From NCBI GenBank assembly GCA_964544955.1, contig CAZJEB010000005.1, forward strand, positions 83,567 to 147,566: 64,000 bases of DNA. Reading direction: 5' to 3'. The notes beneath the pieces are model-generated. The model was not told the DNA's origin. It searched no databases and saw only the letters and a program-made list of their open reading frames with translations. Positions 45,162 to 53,764 of the stretch are shown here, in pieces. A program made the translations under genes and the position numbers. This DNA comes from JAAZPT01 sp964544955. GTDB taxonomy: Bacteria; Bacillota; Clostridia; Christensenellales; Aristaeellaceae. Numbering within the stretch: the first letter of the stretch is position 1; every line of letters starts with the position of its first letter.

Positions 45162-45746
45162 ATGTGTGGTAGATATCAAATAGACCTTTATGAAGAGAAC
45201 ACAAAAATGCAGGCAATATTAAGGGAAATAAATAGAAAATCACTAACGGATTTACTAACAAAAGGTGATGTTTATCCTGGCAATTTTGCCCCTATAATCC
45301 ACATTGATGATAAAAATAATTATACTGTAAGCTCAATGAAGTGGGGTTTCACATCCCAAAAAGGTATATTAATTAATGCCAGATCAGAAACTGCAGATAC
45401 TACTTATAGTTTTAAACATTCAATTAAAAATAATAGATGCCTGGTTCCTATGAATGGTTTTTATGAATGGAAAAAAATAGACGAAAAGAATAAAACCAAA
45501 TATTTATTTAAAGATGATAATATGCCTTTAATGTATTTAGCTGGTTTGTATAGGCAAGAAAATGAAATAAGTGTTTTTACAATATTAACCGCTGAGGCTA
45601 ATGAACAAATTGCTCCCTACCATCACCGCATGCCTTTAACAATAAATGATGATAGTATGAAAAAACAATGGCTAAGCAAAAAAATAGAGTATAGGCATTT
45701 TTTAGATAAATGGTCTATACCCAAATATAGTATTTTAACTCAATAA
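45162..45746 (+). CDS. SOS response-associated peptidase (SRAP/HMCES-like)
   Basis: 194 residues. Starts MCGRYQI; after removal of Met, Cys2 becomes the N-terminal nucleophile that traps abasic sites in single-stranded DNA. Other family motifs: NARSETADTTYSFKHSI, RCLVPMNGFYEWKK (active-site Asn/Glu region) and HHRMPLT (catalytic His). Two bases after the TPM gene, last in the operon. Confidence 0.95.
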   Translation: MCGRYQIDLYEENTKMQAILREINRKSLTDLLTKGDVYPGNFAPIIHIDDKNNYTVSSMKWGFTSQKGILINARSETADTTYSFKHSIKNNRCLVPMNGFYEWKKIDEKNKTKYLFKDDNMPLMYLAGLYRQENEISVFTILTAEANEQIAPYHHRMPLTINDDSMKKQWLSKKIEYRHFLDKWSIPKYSILTQ

Positions 45747-45766
45747 GCCGTGAGGCTTATTTTTTA
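45742..45766. terminator. Bidirectional terminator holding both stop codons
   Basis: The stem AATAAGCC / GGCTTATT with a 4-base loop and T run. It contains the TAA of the SRAP gene and the TAA of the convergent ABC ATPase gene. Confidence 0.88.
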
Positions 45767-46527
45767 TTGTCCCAAACATTTGCAAGCTTTTTATACCATT
45801 CTTTTATATTGGTTCCGTATACATTGCTTGTATTTGTTTCGCTCAACACATCATTTATTTCGCCATAAGAATATTGTATGCCCTTATTTAGCAACAAGGC
45901 ATGGCTACCATATAACTTTGCTATGCTAATATCATGAACAACGCTAATAATGGCACGCGGCTTTACTAAAAGCCATTTTTTTAATATATCATATATGCTT
46001 ATCATATTTGCCAAATCAAGGTGGTTGGTTGGCTCATCAAGTATTAATATATCAGCTTTTTGTGCAAATACTTGAGCAAGAAAAACTCTTTGCACTTCTC
46101 CACCAGATAAGCTTGAAAGGCGTCTATTTTTAAAATTTAATATATCAGTAAACCTTAAGGCTTCATCAATGATATTATCATCTTCTATAGAATAGCTATC
46201 AAATGGGCTTTTTTTATGTGCATATCTTCCAAGGGAAACAACCTCATTCACAGTAAAATCAAAATCACTCTTGTTAATTTGAGATAATACTGCTATATTT
46301 TTTGCTAAAGATTTTGCATTATATTCCCTTATGTTCTTATTGTTAAGTAATACGTTTCCATTATATTTATATACGCCCATAATGGCGTTTATTAGGCTTG
46401 ATTTGCCCGCTCCATTTGGCCCAACAACCATAAGCCATTCATTTGAATTTAGGTGAAAATTAATATCATTTAAAATTGTTACGTCATTTATTTTTAAACT
46501 TAATTCTTTTATATTTAGTATATTCAT
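45757..46527 (-). CDS. Cobalamin/iron-siderophore-type ABC transporter ATPase (BtuD/FecE-like)
   Basis: 256 residues. Walker A GPNGAGKSSLI (about 35), signature LSGGEVQRVFLAQ, Walker B ILILDEPTNHLD and the late H-loop VVHD. Cytoplasmic ATPase of the importer. It overlaps the permease start by four bases. The riboswitch upstream of the operon makes a corrinoid the likely substrate. Confidence 0.93.
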   Translation of the reverse strand: MNILNIKELSLKINDVTILNDINFHLNSNEWLMVVGPNGAGKSSLINAIMGVYKYNGNVLLNNKNIREYNAKSLAKNIAVLSQINKSDFDFTVNEVVSLGRYAHKKSPFDSYSIEDDNIIDEALRFTDILNFKNRRLSSLSGGEVQRVFLAQVFAQKADILILDEPTNHLDLANMISIYDILKKWLLVKPRAIISVVHDISIAKLYGSHALLLNKGIQYSYGEINDVLSETNTSNVYGTNIKEWYKKLANVWDNKK

Positions 46528-47537
46528 TTGCCCCTCCGCTTTTTATAAAATATACTTATAAACATCACTGTGCCAATCATTGATGATATAACACCTATAG
46601 GAAGTTCTACAGGGTTTAGTATAGTTCTTGCAATCAAATCGCAAAGCATAAGGAATATTGCCCCTAGTATGGTTGATAATGGTAGTAGCTTTTTATTATC
46701 ATAACCAAACAATAGTCTGCTTATATGCGGTATTATTAATCCTACAAACCCTATTGTTCCACTAATAGATACCGCTGTTCCAATAAGTGCTGCAACTGCT
46801 ATTAATATTATTAACTTTACCTTTTTAACATTAACACCAATAAACCTTGCATTATTTTCCCCTATGGCAAAGGCATTTATTTCACTACCAAACCTAATTA
46901 ATGTGCTACCGCATATACCAAGGGATAACAGCATAAGTAATACACCATTATAATTTACAGAACTAAGCGAGCCCATAGTCCAAAAGGTTATGCTCCTAAG
47001 TTTGTTGCCAGAGAAAGCTATAAGCAACATAATAATGGCACTTATAAACATTGAAAATATTATACCAGTTAAAATAATAGTATTTGATGATAATGTTTTA
47101 TCCATAGCATAAGCGATAAACAAAACAAACAATAAATATAAAAAACTAAAAGCAATTGCAAATATAGTAGTTGTGTTAATTATAGGTGTAAAAGAACCAA
47201 TAAGTATGGCAATAACTGCACCTAACGATGCCGCTGAAGATACTCCAAGGGTAGATCCATCAGCAAGTGGGTTTCTAAGTAAACCCTGCATAGCCGTGCC
47301 ACTTATTGATAATGCTGCACCAACTAATCCCGCAGCCAACACACGGGGTATACGAATATTTATTAGTATTTTACTTATAGTATCAATTTCATTACCTATT
47401 ACAGAGTAAAATATACCCTTAATAGCATTAAAAGGGCTAATATTTACTGTTCCTATGCATAAGCATAGGAACAATGTAATTATTAGCACAATTATTAAAA
47501 AACTATACTTTATTTTGTTATTTAATATATTTAACAT
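46524..47537 (-). CDS. FecCD/BtuC-type ABC permease
   Basis: 337 residues, about ten membrane helices. Family motifs: IRIPRVLAAGLVGAALSISGTAMQGLLRNPLADGSTLGVSSAA and the late GTIGFVGLIIPHISRLLFGYD. One base after the binding-protein gene. It forms the membrane channel of the importer. Confidence 0.94.
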   Translation of the reverse strand: MLNILNNKIKYSFLIIVLIITLFLCLCIGTVNISPFNAIKGIFYSVIGNEIDTISKILINIRIPRVLAAGLVGAALSISGTAMQGLLRNPLADGSTLGVSSAASLGAVIAILIGSFTPIINTTTIFAIAFSFLYLLFVLFIAYAMDKTLSSNTIILTGIIFSMFISAIIMLLIAFSGNKLRSITFWTMGSLSSVNYNGVLLMLLSLGICGSTLIRFGSEINAFAIGENNARFIGVNVKKVKLIILIAVAALIGTAVSISGTIGFVGLIIPHISRLLFGYDNKKLLPLSTILGAIFLMLCDLIARTILNPVELPIGVISSMIGTVMFISIFYKKRRGK

Positions 47538-47538
47538 A

Positions 47539-48435
47539 TTAATGTATATTATAAACTAAATTAAATAGCTCTGTTGCACCTTCAACAAGCCTTGGGCTTG
47601 GGTGTGACAACAAATCACCATTAATTAAAAAAACTTTATTATTTTTAACAGCAGATATATTATCCCATGCCTCACGGGATACAATCTCTTCAACTGGAGT
47701 TGGCCCTTCACCAAAGTACATGCTTATTGTTACTATATTATCTGGGTTGCGTTCTATTATTTGTTCCTGTGATACTTCTTTCCACCCTTCAATATCATCA
47801 AAAACATTTTTCAAGCCACAAATATTAGCAATTTCATCCATAAAGGTAGCTTTGCCTGTTGACCAAAGGCCATATTGCAAAGGAGAAACTTCAAAATATA
47901 TACTCTCTTCAATATTTATTTCTTTAGCTTTAATGCTAAGGGATTCAAAGTTTGATTTCATATCATCAACAATTTCCTTAGCTTTTTCATCTGTTGAAGT
48001 TGCTTTACCTAAAAGTAAAACCGCCTCATACACTTGAGCAATTGAGCTAGCGTTTGTTACTACAACAGGAATCCCCACTGCATCAAGTTGGTTTTTAATT
48101 TCAACGGATTGAGACATCATTGTCATAACAACAAGGTTTGGGTTAAGTGCTATTATCTGTTCAATATTTGTTTCCAAGCCAGAGCTAACTGCAGGAATAT
48201 TTAACACTTCCTCGGGATAATTACAATATTCCCCTCTACCCACAATTTTATCGCCTAAGCCTAGGCTAAACAAAATTTCACAGTCCGACGGTTGAAGCAC
48301 AACAATGCGTTCAACATTATCCTTAATAACAACTGAGCTACCTGACATATCTGTTAAACTTACATCTGCAATAGCAGTTGAAGTAAATATACTTACAAGT
48401 AGCACAAAAAGTAATAGGATATTAAGTTTTTTCAT
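47539..48435 (-). CDS. Cobalamin-type ABC transporter substrate-binding protein (BtuF-like)
   Basis: 298 residues. Signal peptide about 1-23 (no lipobox Cys is obvious), then the periplasmic-binding TroA/BtuF fold: RIVVLQPSDCEILFSLGLGDKIVGRGEYCNYP, ALNPNLVVMTMM and NPDNIVTISMYFG. ATG 48435 is chosen; a more upstream ATG overlaps the GGAGG that serves this start. First gene of the importer operon, directly under the cobalamin riboswitch. Confidence 0.9.
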   Translation of the reverse strand: MKKLNILLLFVLLVSIFTSTAIADVSLTDMSGSSVVIKDNVERIVVLQPSDCEILFSLGLGDKIVGRGEYCNYPEEVLNIPAVSSGLETNIEQIIALNPNLVVMTMMSQSVEIKNQLDAVGIPVVVTNASSIAQVYEAVLLLGKATSTDEKAKEIVDDMKSNFESLSIKAKEINIEESIYFEVSPLQYGLWSTGKATFMDEIANICGLKNVFDDIEGWKEVSQEQIIERNPDNIVTISMYFGEGPTPVEEIVSREAWDNISAVKNNKVFLINGDLLSHPSPRLVEGATELFNLVYNIH

Positions 48436-48499
48436 GGTATGTTCCTCCATATAAAATAATTGAGTGAAATTTGAGGAACTTATGTATAACTACATATCG

Positions 48500-48685
48500 C
48501 TCTTCACGGGGGCTATGCAAAAACAGGTCTCCCGACTTAGCATCAACTCCGTTTAGCGCCTTCCCGCTTTAGCAGTGGCATATTGCTAAACGAATACTCA
48601 TCACGGTTACCGGAATAGTTTGGAAATTTCATCCACATTCCCATAATGCCATAGGCATTGCATATTTCTATGCAGATTTGCATTC
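48500..48685 (-). promoter_or_regulatory. Cobalamin (adenosylcobalamin) riboswitch
   Basis: Read leftward, the leader contains GGGAATGTGG, then GCCACTG with CGGGAAGGCGC, then AAGTCGGGAGACCTG, the B12-box. These are the conserved parts of the cobalamin riboswitch. Binding of the cofactor should lower expression of the importer downstream. It lies between the promoter at 48697 and the binding-protein gene. Confidence 0.95.
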
Positions 48686-48696
48686 ACTCAAACAAA

Positions 48697-48725
48697 AGTA
48701 TATTTTATGCGTTAATTATTGTCAA
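48697..48725 (-). promoter_or_regulatory. Promoter of the cobalamin importer operon
   Basis: Read leftward, TTGACA (48720-48725), 17 bases, TATACT (48697-48702). The -35 box lies inside the last codons of the Lgt-like gene. Confidence 0.82.
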
Positions 48726-49671
48726 CTAGGCTCAATTTTCTACCCTTAGCTAAATATATTGATAAATTTATAAATAGCACTGCAACTAAATCTAAAGTAT
48801 AGCAGTTAAAATTATTAAAGTTTTCAAACATGGGTACTCTACCTTCTAAAGCAAATTCCATAGTTGCTATTAATATAAACCCAATTAATGCAATAGAAAT
48901 GTATATTAATGCTTTAGCAGGTTTTATTTTGTTTGTTATTAAATAAAATATAAGTATAGCTAGTAAAATTAATGCAGCAATAGCTTGGTTTATATTTACA
49001 AAACTCCACTTTATAACTTCATCTTGGCGCATGCTTTCAAAAATAACTTGCCCTGAACAATATAGGGTAAAGAAGCGAATAAACTTTGTGCCTAGTTTTT
49101 CTTCTTTTTGATTTTCTAACATAAAATAAGAGCAAATAAGTGCAAAAATAGCTTCATAAGCAAATACTGCGTACAACCAATATTCCCATTCAGCATCAAA
49201 TATACTTATTGGGAAAAAGCTTATTAATTCATTTTCTACAAACCTACCATACCCTTGGAACCATAAACCTTCTGCAAGCCTTTCAAATAATATAGCAATA
49301 AAAGCCACTGTTGCTATACTATCTAATGCTTTCAAAAAATTAAACTTGCATATTTTAGATGAAATATATGTTCCTAATATTACCCCACCAAAAGCGCCAA
49401 ACATTGTAAAATCACCATATATAGGCAATAAAATATAGAGTATTCCCCTATCATTATAAGCATAACCAAACCTTAAAAGGCTATATAGCCAATGGGACAA
49501 AAACAATCCAAATATGCAAGATAATAAAATTGTAATTAAATAATTTTTATTACTAAAACCATTTGCTTTAAATCGTTTATAAGCTATTGTTGCAGTAATA
49601 ATTAAACCAAACAAAAATAATAAAGTTCCTAAATTTATATCAATACCAAAAATTGAAAACAGATTAGCCAT
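48712..49671 (-). CDS. Lgt-like (prolipoprotein diacylglyceryl transferase family) membrane protein
   Basis: 319 residues, at least seven hydrophobic helices. The N-terminal part fits Lgt (LFLFGLIITATIAYKRFKANGFSNKNY; MFGAFGGVILGTYI; ERLAEGLWFQGYGRFVENEL). The family's His before GG (HGG) appears replaced by Phe (FGG), and the usual R.GNF..GE core is altered to RLAEGLW, so true lipoprotein lipidation activity is doubtful. It overlaps the upstream phosphodiester-glycosidase gene by one base, so it belongs to the cluster at 48.7-53.5 kb. An acyl or glyceryl transfer to another acceptor is possible but unproven. Confidence 0.7.
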   Translation of the reverse strand: MANLFSIFGIDINLGTLLFLFGLIITATIAYKRFKANGFSNKNYLITILLSCIFGLFLSHWLYSLLRFGYAYNDRGILYILLPIYGDFTMFGAFGGVILGTYISSKICKFNFLKALDSIATVAFIAILFERLAEGLWFQGYGRFVENELISFFPISIFDAEWEYWLYAVFAYEAIFALICSYFMLENQKEEKLGTKFIRFFTLYCSGQVIFESMRQDEVIKWSFVNINQAIAALILLAILIFYLITNKIKPAKALIYISIALIGFILIATMEFALEGRVPMFENFNNFNCYTLDLVAVLFINLSIYLAKGRKLSLVDNN

Positions 49672-50549
49672 TAATTGCCTCCAAAGCTATCACTTGCGCT
49701 CGCAAAATATATAATATCATAAATATATCGTGGGTTTGGGTTTCTAAGTAGCTCTTTATCCATAAAAAGCACATGGCCTGAGCCACCGCCATCTAAATTA
49801 TAGGCAGTTTGTATTCTTGGCTCAATTTCCATTATCCATTTTTGAAAAGTTTTTGTAGTCATGCCAAAATTGCCAGTTGCTTTACCTTCACATTGAAAAA
49901 TAACATATTCTAGAGGGCCTAACTGCGCAATTGCAACCCTCATATGTTGATAATTAGCAGAATCAAGGGTTGATGTAATTTCAACCTTTTCACCATCTTT
50001 AACAAATATTGGGCCAAAGTTAAATGTATTAACAATGCTTTGACCTTCTTTTAACGTGGCTAAAAAGGCATTGATATCATCCATACTGGGCTTTGTTAAT
50101 ACGTGAAAATCACCAAAGTTATCAATCAACAACACATCCCTTGTACCATCTGGGCGCTCCCTATATACCTTAGATTGCCTTACAAGGTATCCATAGTCAT
50201 TCCCTTTAAAAAAATCTCCACTTGAAGTAAGTATGGGGTTGTATTTTTTTGCTAAAACCTTTACAGGCATAACCCTAGCCTTATCATAATCATCAGCACT
50301 CATAGCAGTTCTAATTTGTGATGGATCCTCTATTTTTACATAGGCAGCAATACAATGCAAAGCCCCACGGCTTAATCTTTTTATTGTTACATGTATTGAC
50401 TCATCTTTATATTCTTCTTCAGCAATTATACCATCTGGGTTAGGAACATTACCCGGCGAAGTATCATCCATAGGTAGTGGCTTGATTGCCGCTTGTACAT
50501 TGCTTATTGTTAATAGTATTGTTAATAATATCGCTAAAAAGGTTTTCAT
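49671..50549 (-). CDS. Secreted phosphodiester glycosidase (NAGPA-domain) protein, first copy
   Basis: 292 residues. Signal peptide about 1-21, then a NAGPA-type domain (DUF2233/PF09992) with YLVRQSKVYRERPDG, FGPIFVKDGE, EYVIFQCEG and the late metal/active region FQKWIMEIEPRIQTAYNLDGGGSGHVLFM. The DGGGS motif is diagnostic. Such enzymes remove GlcNAc from phosphodiesters (the mammalian uncovering enzyme) or process phosphoglycans. A homologue is encoded at 52636. Eleven bases after the LRR gene. Confidence 0.87.
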   Translation of the reverse strand: MKTFLAILLTILLTISNVQAAIKPLPMDDTSPGNVPNPDGIIAEEEYKDESIHVTIKRLSRGALHCIAAYVKIEDPSQIRTAMSADDYDKARVMPVKVLAKKYNPILTSSGDFFKGNDYGYLVRQSKVYRERPDGTRDVLLIDNFGDFHVLTKPSMDDINAFLATLKEGQSIVNTFNFGPIFVKDGEKVEITSTLDSANYQHMRVAIAQLGPLEYVIFQCEGKATGNFGMTTKTFQKWIMEIEPRIQTAYNLDGGGSGHVLFMDKELLRNPNPRYIYDIIYFASASDSFGGN

Positions 50550-50559
50550 AGGGCCTCCA

Positions 50560-51480
50560 TCATTTAAAATAGTTTATAACTTCAAAATATCTTTCATGCT
50601 CGCGCCAACCACCATCGGTAGGATTATATACATCAAAATCTATTTGCACATTAGGCAAGCTATTAATCAAAGTCTCCTTTACATCTTTACTTATTCCGTT
50701 ATGTGAGAGCCATATTCTTTCTATATTTTTTAGTTTAAGTAAAGGCGTTACATCTTTAATTCTATTATAGCTGGCATTAAAATCCTTTAATTTTGTGTTT
50801 TTTTCAAGGGGTGAAACATCTTTAATTCTATTCTTAAATACTTCCAAATACTCTAAGTTTTCTAGGTTTTCTATTGGGCTAATATCAACAATATCATTAT
50901 CTGCAAGTATAAGCACTTTTAGTTTTTTTAAGTTTGATATAAAGCTTATATCCCCTATTTGGTTATGGCCTAAATCCAGGGCTTCTAAATTTTTACAGTA
51001 TCTAAGCACTTCATAATAACCTTCTCTAAAGCGTTTTGAATTCATTGAATGCTTAGATGAATAAGCTGTTATATCTGTTCTAACTTCTTTTTTGCCAAAA
51101 TATATTGTCCACCCAAATGTTATTTGTGGGTACGTGTCAAACAGGGTTTTCATATGTTCCCTACTAACAACAGTATCGTACATATCAACTTTTGTTAAGT
51201 TTGGAAAGCAGTTCAAAAACTCCATAAATTGACCTAAGGTTTTTTTATTATTAGGCATTTTTAGTTTAGGTAAAGTTAAATGCTTGGCTTTATTTGATAT
51301 TTCCACATTGTATTTAGTGCTTTTTAATATAACCTCATTGTTAGATAAGGTATATTCCATAATTTTATTATAGCTAAGTTCATCATCAGAAATGAACATA
51401 GTACTGGCACTTGCAAAGGATGTTATACAAATAACTGCTAAAAAAGATATTACTTTAATTAATGTTTTCAAGGAAATCAT
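50560..51480 (-). CDS. Secreted leucine-rich repeat protein
   Basis: 306 residues. Signal peptide about 1-24. Residues about 165-285 hold five internalin-type 22-residue LRRs: LEALDLGHNQIGDISFISNL, LKVLILADNDIVDISPIENL, LEYLEVFKNRIKDVSPLEKN, LKDFNASYNRIKDVTPLLKL, IERIWLSHNGI. No sortase motif, so it is probably released or held non-covalently. The Met at 51480 is preferred; an ATG at 51492 directly abuts the GGAGG. The start overlaps the PIG-L gene end by 26 bases. Confidence 0.85.
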   Translation of the reverse strand: MISLKTLIKVISFLAVICITSFASASTMFISDDELSYNKIMEYTLSNNEVILKSTKYNVEISNKAKHLTLPKLKMPNNKKTLGQFMEFLNCFPNLTKVDMYDTVVSREHMKTLFDTYPQITFGWTIYFGKKEVRTDITAYSSKHSMNSKRFREGYYEVLRYCKNLEALDLGHNQIGDISFISNLKKLKVLILADNDIVDISPIENLENLEYLEVFKNRIKDVSPLEKNTKLKDFNASYNRIKDVTPLLKLKNIERIWLSHNGISKDVKETLINSLPNVQIDFDVYNPTDGGWREHERYFEVINYFK

Positions 51481-52639
51481 TTTTAGCCACATCCTCCCCT
51501 ACATTTGTGTATACCAAGCTAAACAATTCACTATCAAACATTCCATCAACCTCTACTTTAAAAAAGAAAGTTTGCCCTTTATAATCATGCCTACCACCAT
51601 GTTGGCTTTGATGAAATTCATAGCCTTCCGCTGCTACTTCCAAAGCTGTTTTACCCTGATAGCTTTTAAGGGGAACTTCCCAATCAAGTTTTATAGTGTT
51701 TTCATCACCCAAGTGCAAATAAAGCTTTTTAGTTTGCCATGGTGAAAATTCACTTTCATAGGATCTATCATTTGCAATATTAACAGCATTTATAGCTATA
51801 TCTGCTGCCGTTTTATGCGCACCATGCCCGTATTCACCATTTATATCATGGCTTACAATTACTTCAGGCTTATACTCTCTAATTAAATTAGCAACATATT
51901 TTTGTGATTTATCTTTACCCCAAGCCGCATATGTAGCTTTAACATTTTTACGGTAAACATCTGCAAAGTTTCCAATTACTGGGTAGTTTTTAAGCCCACT
52001 ATTCCAAAGGCCATTTAATAACTCAAGCCTTCTAAGGGGTATGCCATGAGTAAGGTATGCTACAATAACCTTATTGCCCCTATCTAAATAACTTGGGATA
52101 AGGCCACCCATAAAAATATACTCATCGTCTGGGTGAGCAACAAGAACTAATATATCGCATTTGTTTGGGCTTTCTTGCCACACTTGTACAGTGTTTGGTA
52201 TTTTACCCTTACCGTAAATTTCCATTTCAAAAATAGATAGCGCTTTAGCTTTGCCCGAATTATTTAATATACGTATGTGTTTTTTGGCTGGAACTTCAAC
52301 AAACTCATGAAGGAAGTTTTTATTTCCATATGTTGCAATGTCTATCCAATTGCCATTAACATTCTCTTGCAATATCCATTCGCCTGGAATATCTTGCCAC
52401 ATTATGTATAGGGAATATATATCCTCTTGGGCTATAATTTCCAAATAAGAATTCTTGGCTTTATTTGTGCTGTAATTATATCTAAAGCGATTATCGCTTA
52501 GCATGCCATAATTTCTGCCACCTGAAGAGTTAAATTTACAATCTTTAACTATATTTTTTGCTTCAGTTTCACTTGCATAAGCATTTGATAACATTAAAAA
52601 TGAAATACATAAAAACAGCATCAAAAAGTATTTTTTCAC
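51455..52639 (-). CDS. Secreted PIG-L (LmbE) family deacetylase
   Basis: 394 residues. GTG start overlapping the upstream stop (GTGA). Signal peptide about 1-22; an N-terminal beta-sandwich resembling a discoidin (F5/8 type C) domain (about 28-150); then a PIG-L de-N-acetylase domain with the zinc motif LVLVAHPDDEYIFMGG (about 165-180) and SHDINGEYGHGAHKTAAD, the third ligand region. Family members deacetylate GlcNAc-containing lipids or small molecules. Export plus the neighbouring phosphodiester glycosidases suggests a GlcNAc-type glycan outside the cell as the target. Confidence 0.86.
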   Translation of the reverse strand: MKKYFLMLFLCISFLMLSNAYASETEAKNIVKDCKFNSSGGRNYGMLSDNRFRYNYSTNKAKNSYLEIIAQEDIYSLYIMWQDIPGEWILQENVNGNWIDIATYGNKNFLHEFVEVPAKKHIRILNNSGKAKALSIFEMEIYGKGKIPNTVQVWQESPNKCDILVLVAHPDDEYIFMGGLIPSYLDRGNKVIVAYLTHGIPLRRLELLNGLWNSGLKNYPVIGNFADVYRKNVKATYAAWGKDKSQKYVANLIREYKPEVIVSHDINGEYGHGAHKTAADIAINAVNIANDRSYESEFSPWQTKKLYLHLGDENTIKLDWEVPLKSYQGKTALEVAAEGYEFHQSQHGGRHDYKGQTFFFKVEVDGMFDSELFSLVYTNVGEDVAKNDFLENIN

Positions 52640-53547
52640 TTGCCTACCCCTTCCCAGGTTTTCACATTTTCGGAGTATCCTATTCCAACAAGCCCTGATA
52701 CTGCTCTATCTTTCCTTACTATCCCTGTTGGGTTAAAAAAGCTTAGCTTTGTACCCATAAACACTAGTGATGTTGTTCCACCACCATCAAAGTTAAAAGC
52801 TTGCTTTGCTCCAAGCTCTTTGTAGCGTTCTGCCACCCACATTAGTGATGCACCGCGGCAAACTTCACGCCTTCCTTCGCAAGATATAACAATAAAGTGG
52901 TTAGGCTCAACCATGCCTATTGTTGACCTTGCTTCTTGCAACCTATAATTAGTTTCAAAAATAGGGTTTATTTCACCATCGCGTAGTATTATTGGCCCAA
53001 AACAGTATACATTTTTATATCCCATTTCAAGCAATTCTTCTGCTGTATATTCATTATGCTTAAAAACTTTCATCTCGCCATCATCAGTTATTGTCATAGT
53101 ATCAAGGTTTGGTAGTGCTTTCGAGTCTTTTCTATATGTTTTATTGCTCATTACAACACCATCCCTTACAACATGGCCAATTGTAACATGGTTATATGCC
53201 CTATGCCCAAACTGATCATCATTTATTGCAAATATAAGTTTATTATTCCTTGCTATTTCTTCGGCATATTTAAAGGACTTTCCAACTTTTTCAGGATTAG
53301 CTGAATAAGGTTTAAAGCTTTGATTATCATTTAATATTTTTATATCCGCTTCATGCCAAATAAGCTTATACTTTTTATCTTCATAGCGTTTAATTTCTAT
53401 CCTTAAATCTTCACTTTCATAAAACCAATAACCCTTATCAAAATCCTCAATAATGGTTTCTTTTTTGTTTTCAGCCAAAGCGATACTTCCGCAGCATAAA
53501 ATTAAAACTAGAAAAATTGATACAAACTTATTAAATATTTTAAACAT
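52636..53547 (-). CDS. Secreted phosphodiester glycosidase (NAGPA-domain) protein, second copy
   Basis: 303 residues. Signal peptide about 1-24; a NAGPA domain with FAINDDQFGHRAYNHVTIGHVVRDGVVMSN, VYCFGPIILRDGEINPIFETNY, EARSTIGMVEPNHFIVISCEGR and GAKQAFNFDGGGTTSLVFMG. The FDGGGT motif corresponds to DGGGS in the copy at 49671. First gene of the leftward cluster; TATAAT-like bases and AGGAG lie just upstream. It overlaps the PIG-L gene by four bases. Confidence 0.88.
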   Translation of the reverse strand: MFKIFNKFVSIFLVLILCCGSIALAENKKETIIEDFDKGYWFYESEDLRIEIKRYEDKKYKLIWHEADIKILNDNQSFKPYSANPEKVGKSFKYAEEIARNNKLIFAINDDQFGHRAYNHVTIGHVVRDGVVMSNKTYRKDSKALPNLDTMTITDDGEMKVFKHNEYTAEELLEMGYKNVYCFGPIILRDGEINPIFETNYRLQEARSTIGMVEPNHFIVISCEGRREVCRGASLMWVAERYKELGAKQAFNFDGGGTTSLVFMGTKLSFFNPTGIVRKDRAVSGLVGIGYSENVKTWEGVGK

Positions 53548-53764
53548 AGCAAACTCCTATAAAAATTATACAATAATTATTATAACATAAGCAGGGCATA
53601 ATTAACATAATATTAACAATGGAATATGTGTTACAAGCTTATATTATAGCATTATTATATTTATTAATTACCTTTACACAAATGGTTCAATATGCTAAAA
53701 TTAAAATGTTAAAATATGCTTATTGCTTTATATTTAATAATATATTTACATTCAGGAGGCACAT
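53548..53764. other. Intergenic region before trpS
   Basis: About 217 very AT-rich bases between divergent genes. No T-box, RNA gene or hairpin with a T run is recognised, so trpS does not seem to be controlled by a T-box here. A leftward TATAAT-like box lies near 53570. Confidence 0.5.

Noticed and set aside
53548..53764. T-box leader for trpS
   Set aside because: No GGGTGG..CCGCG motif or terminator hairpin is present.
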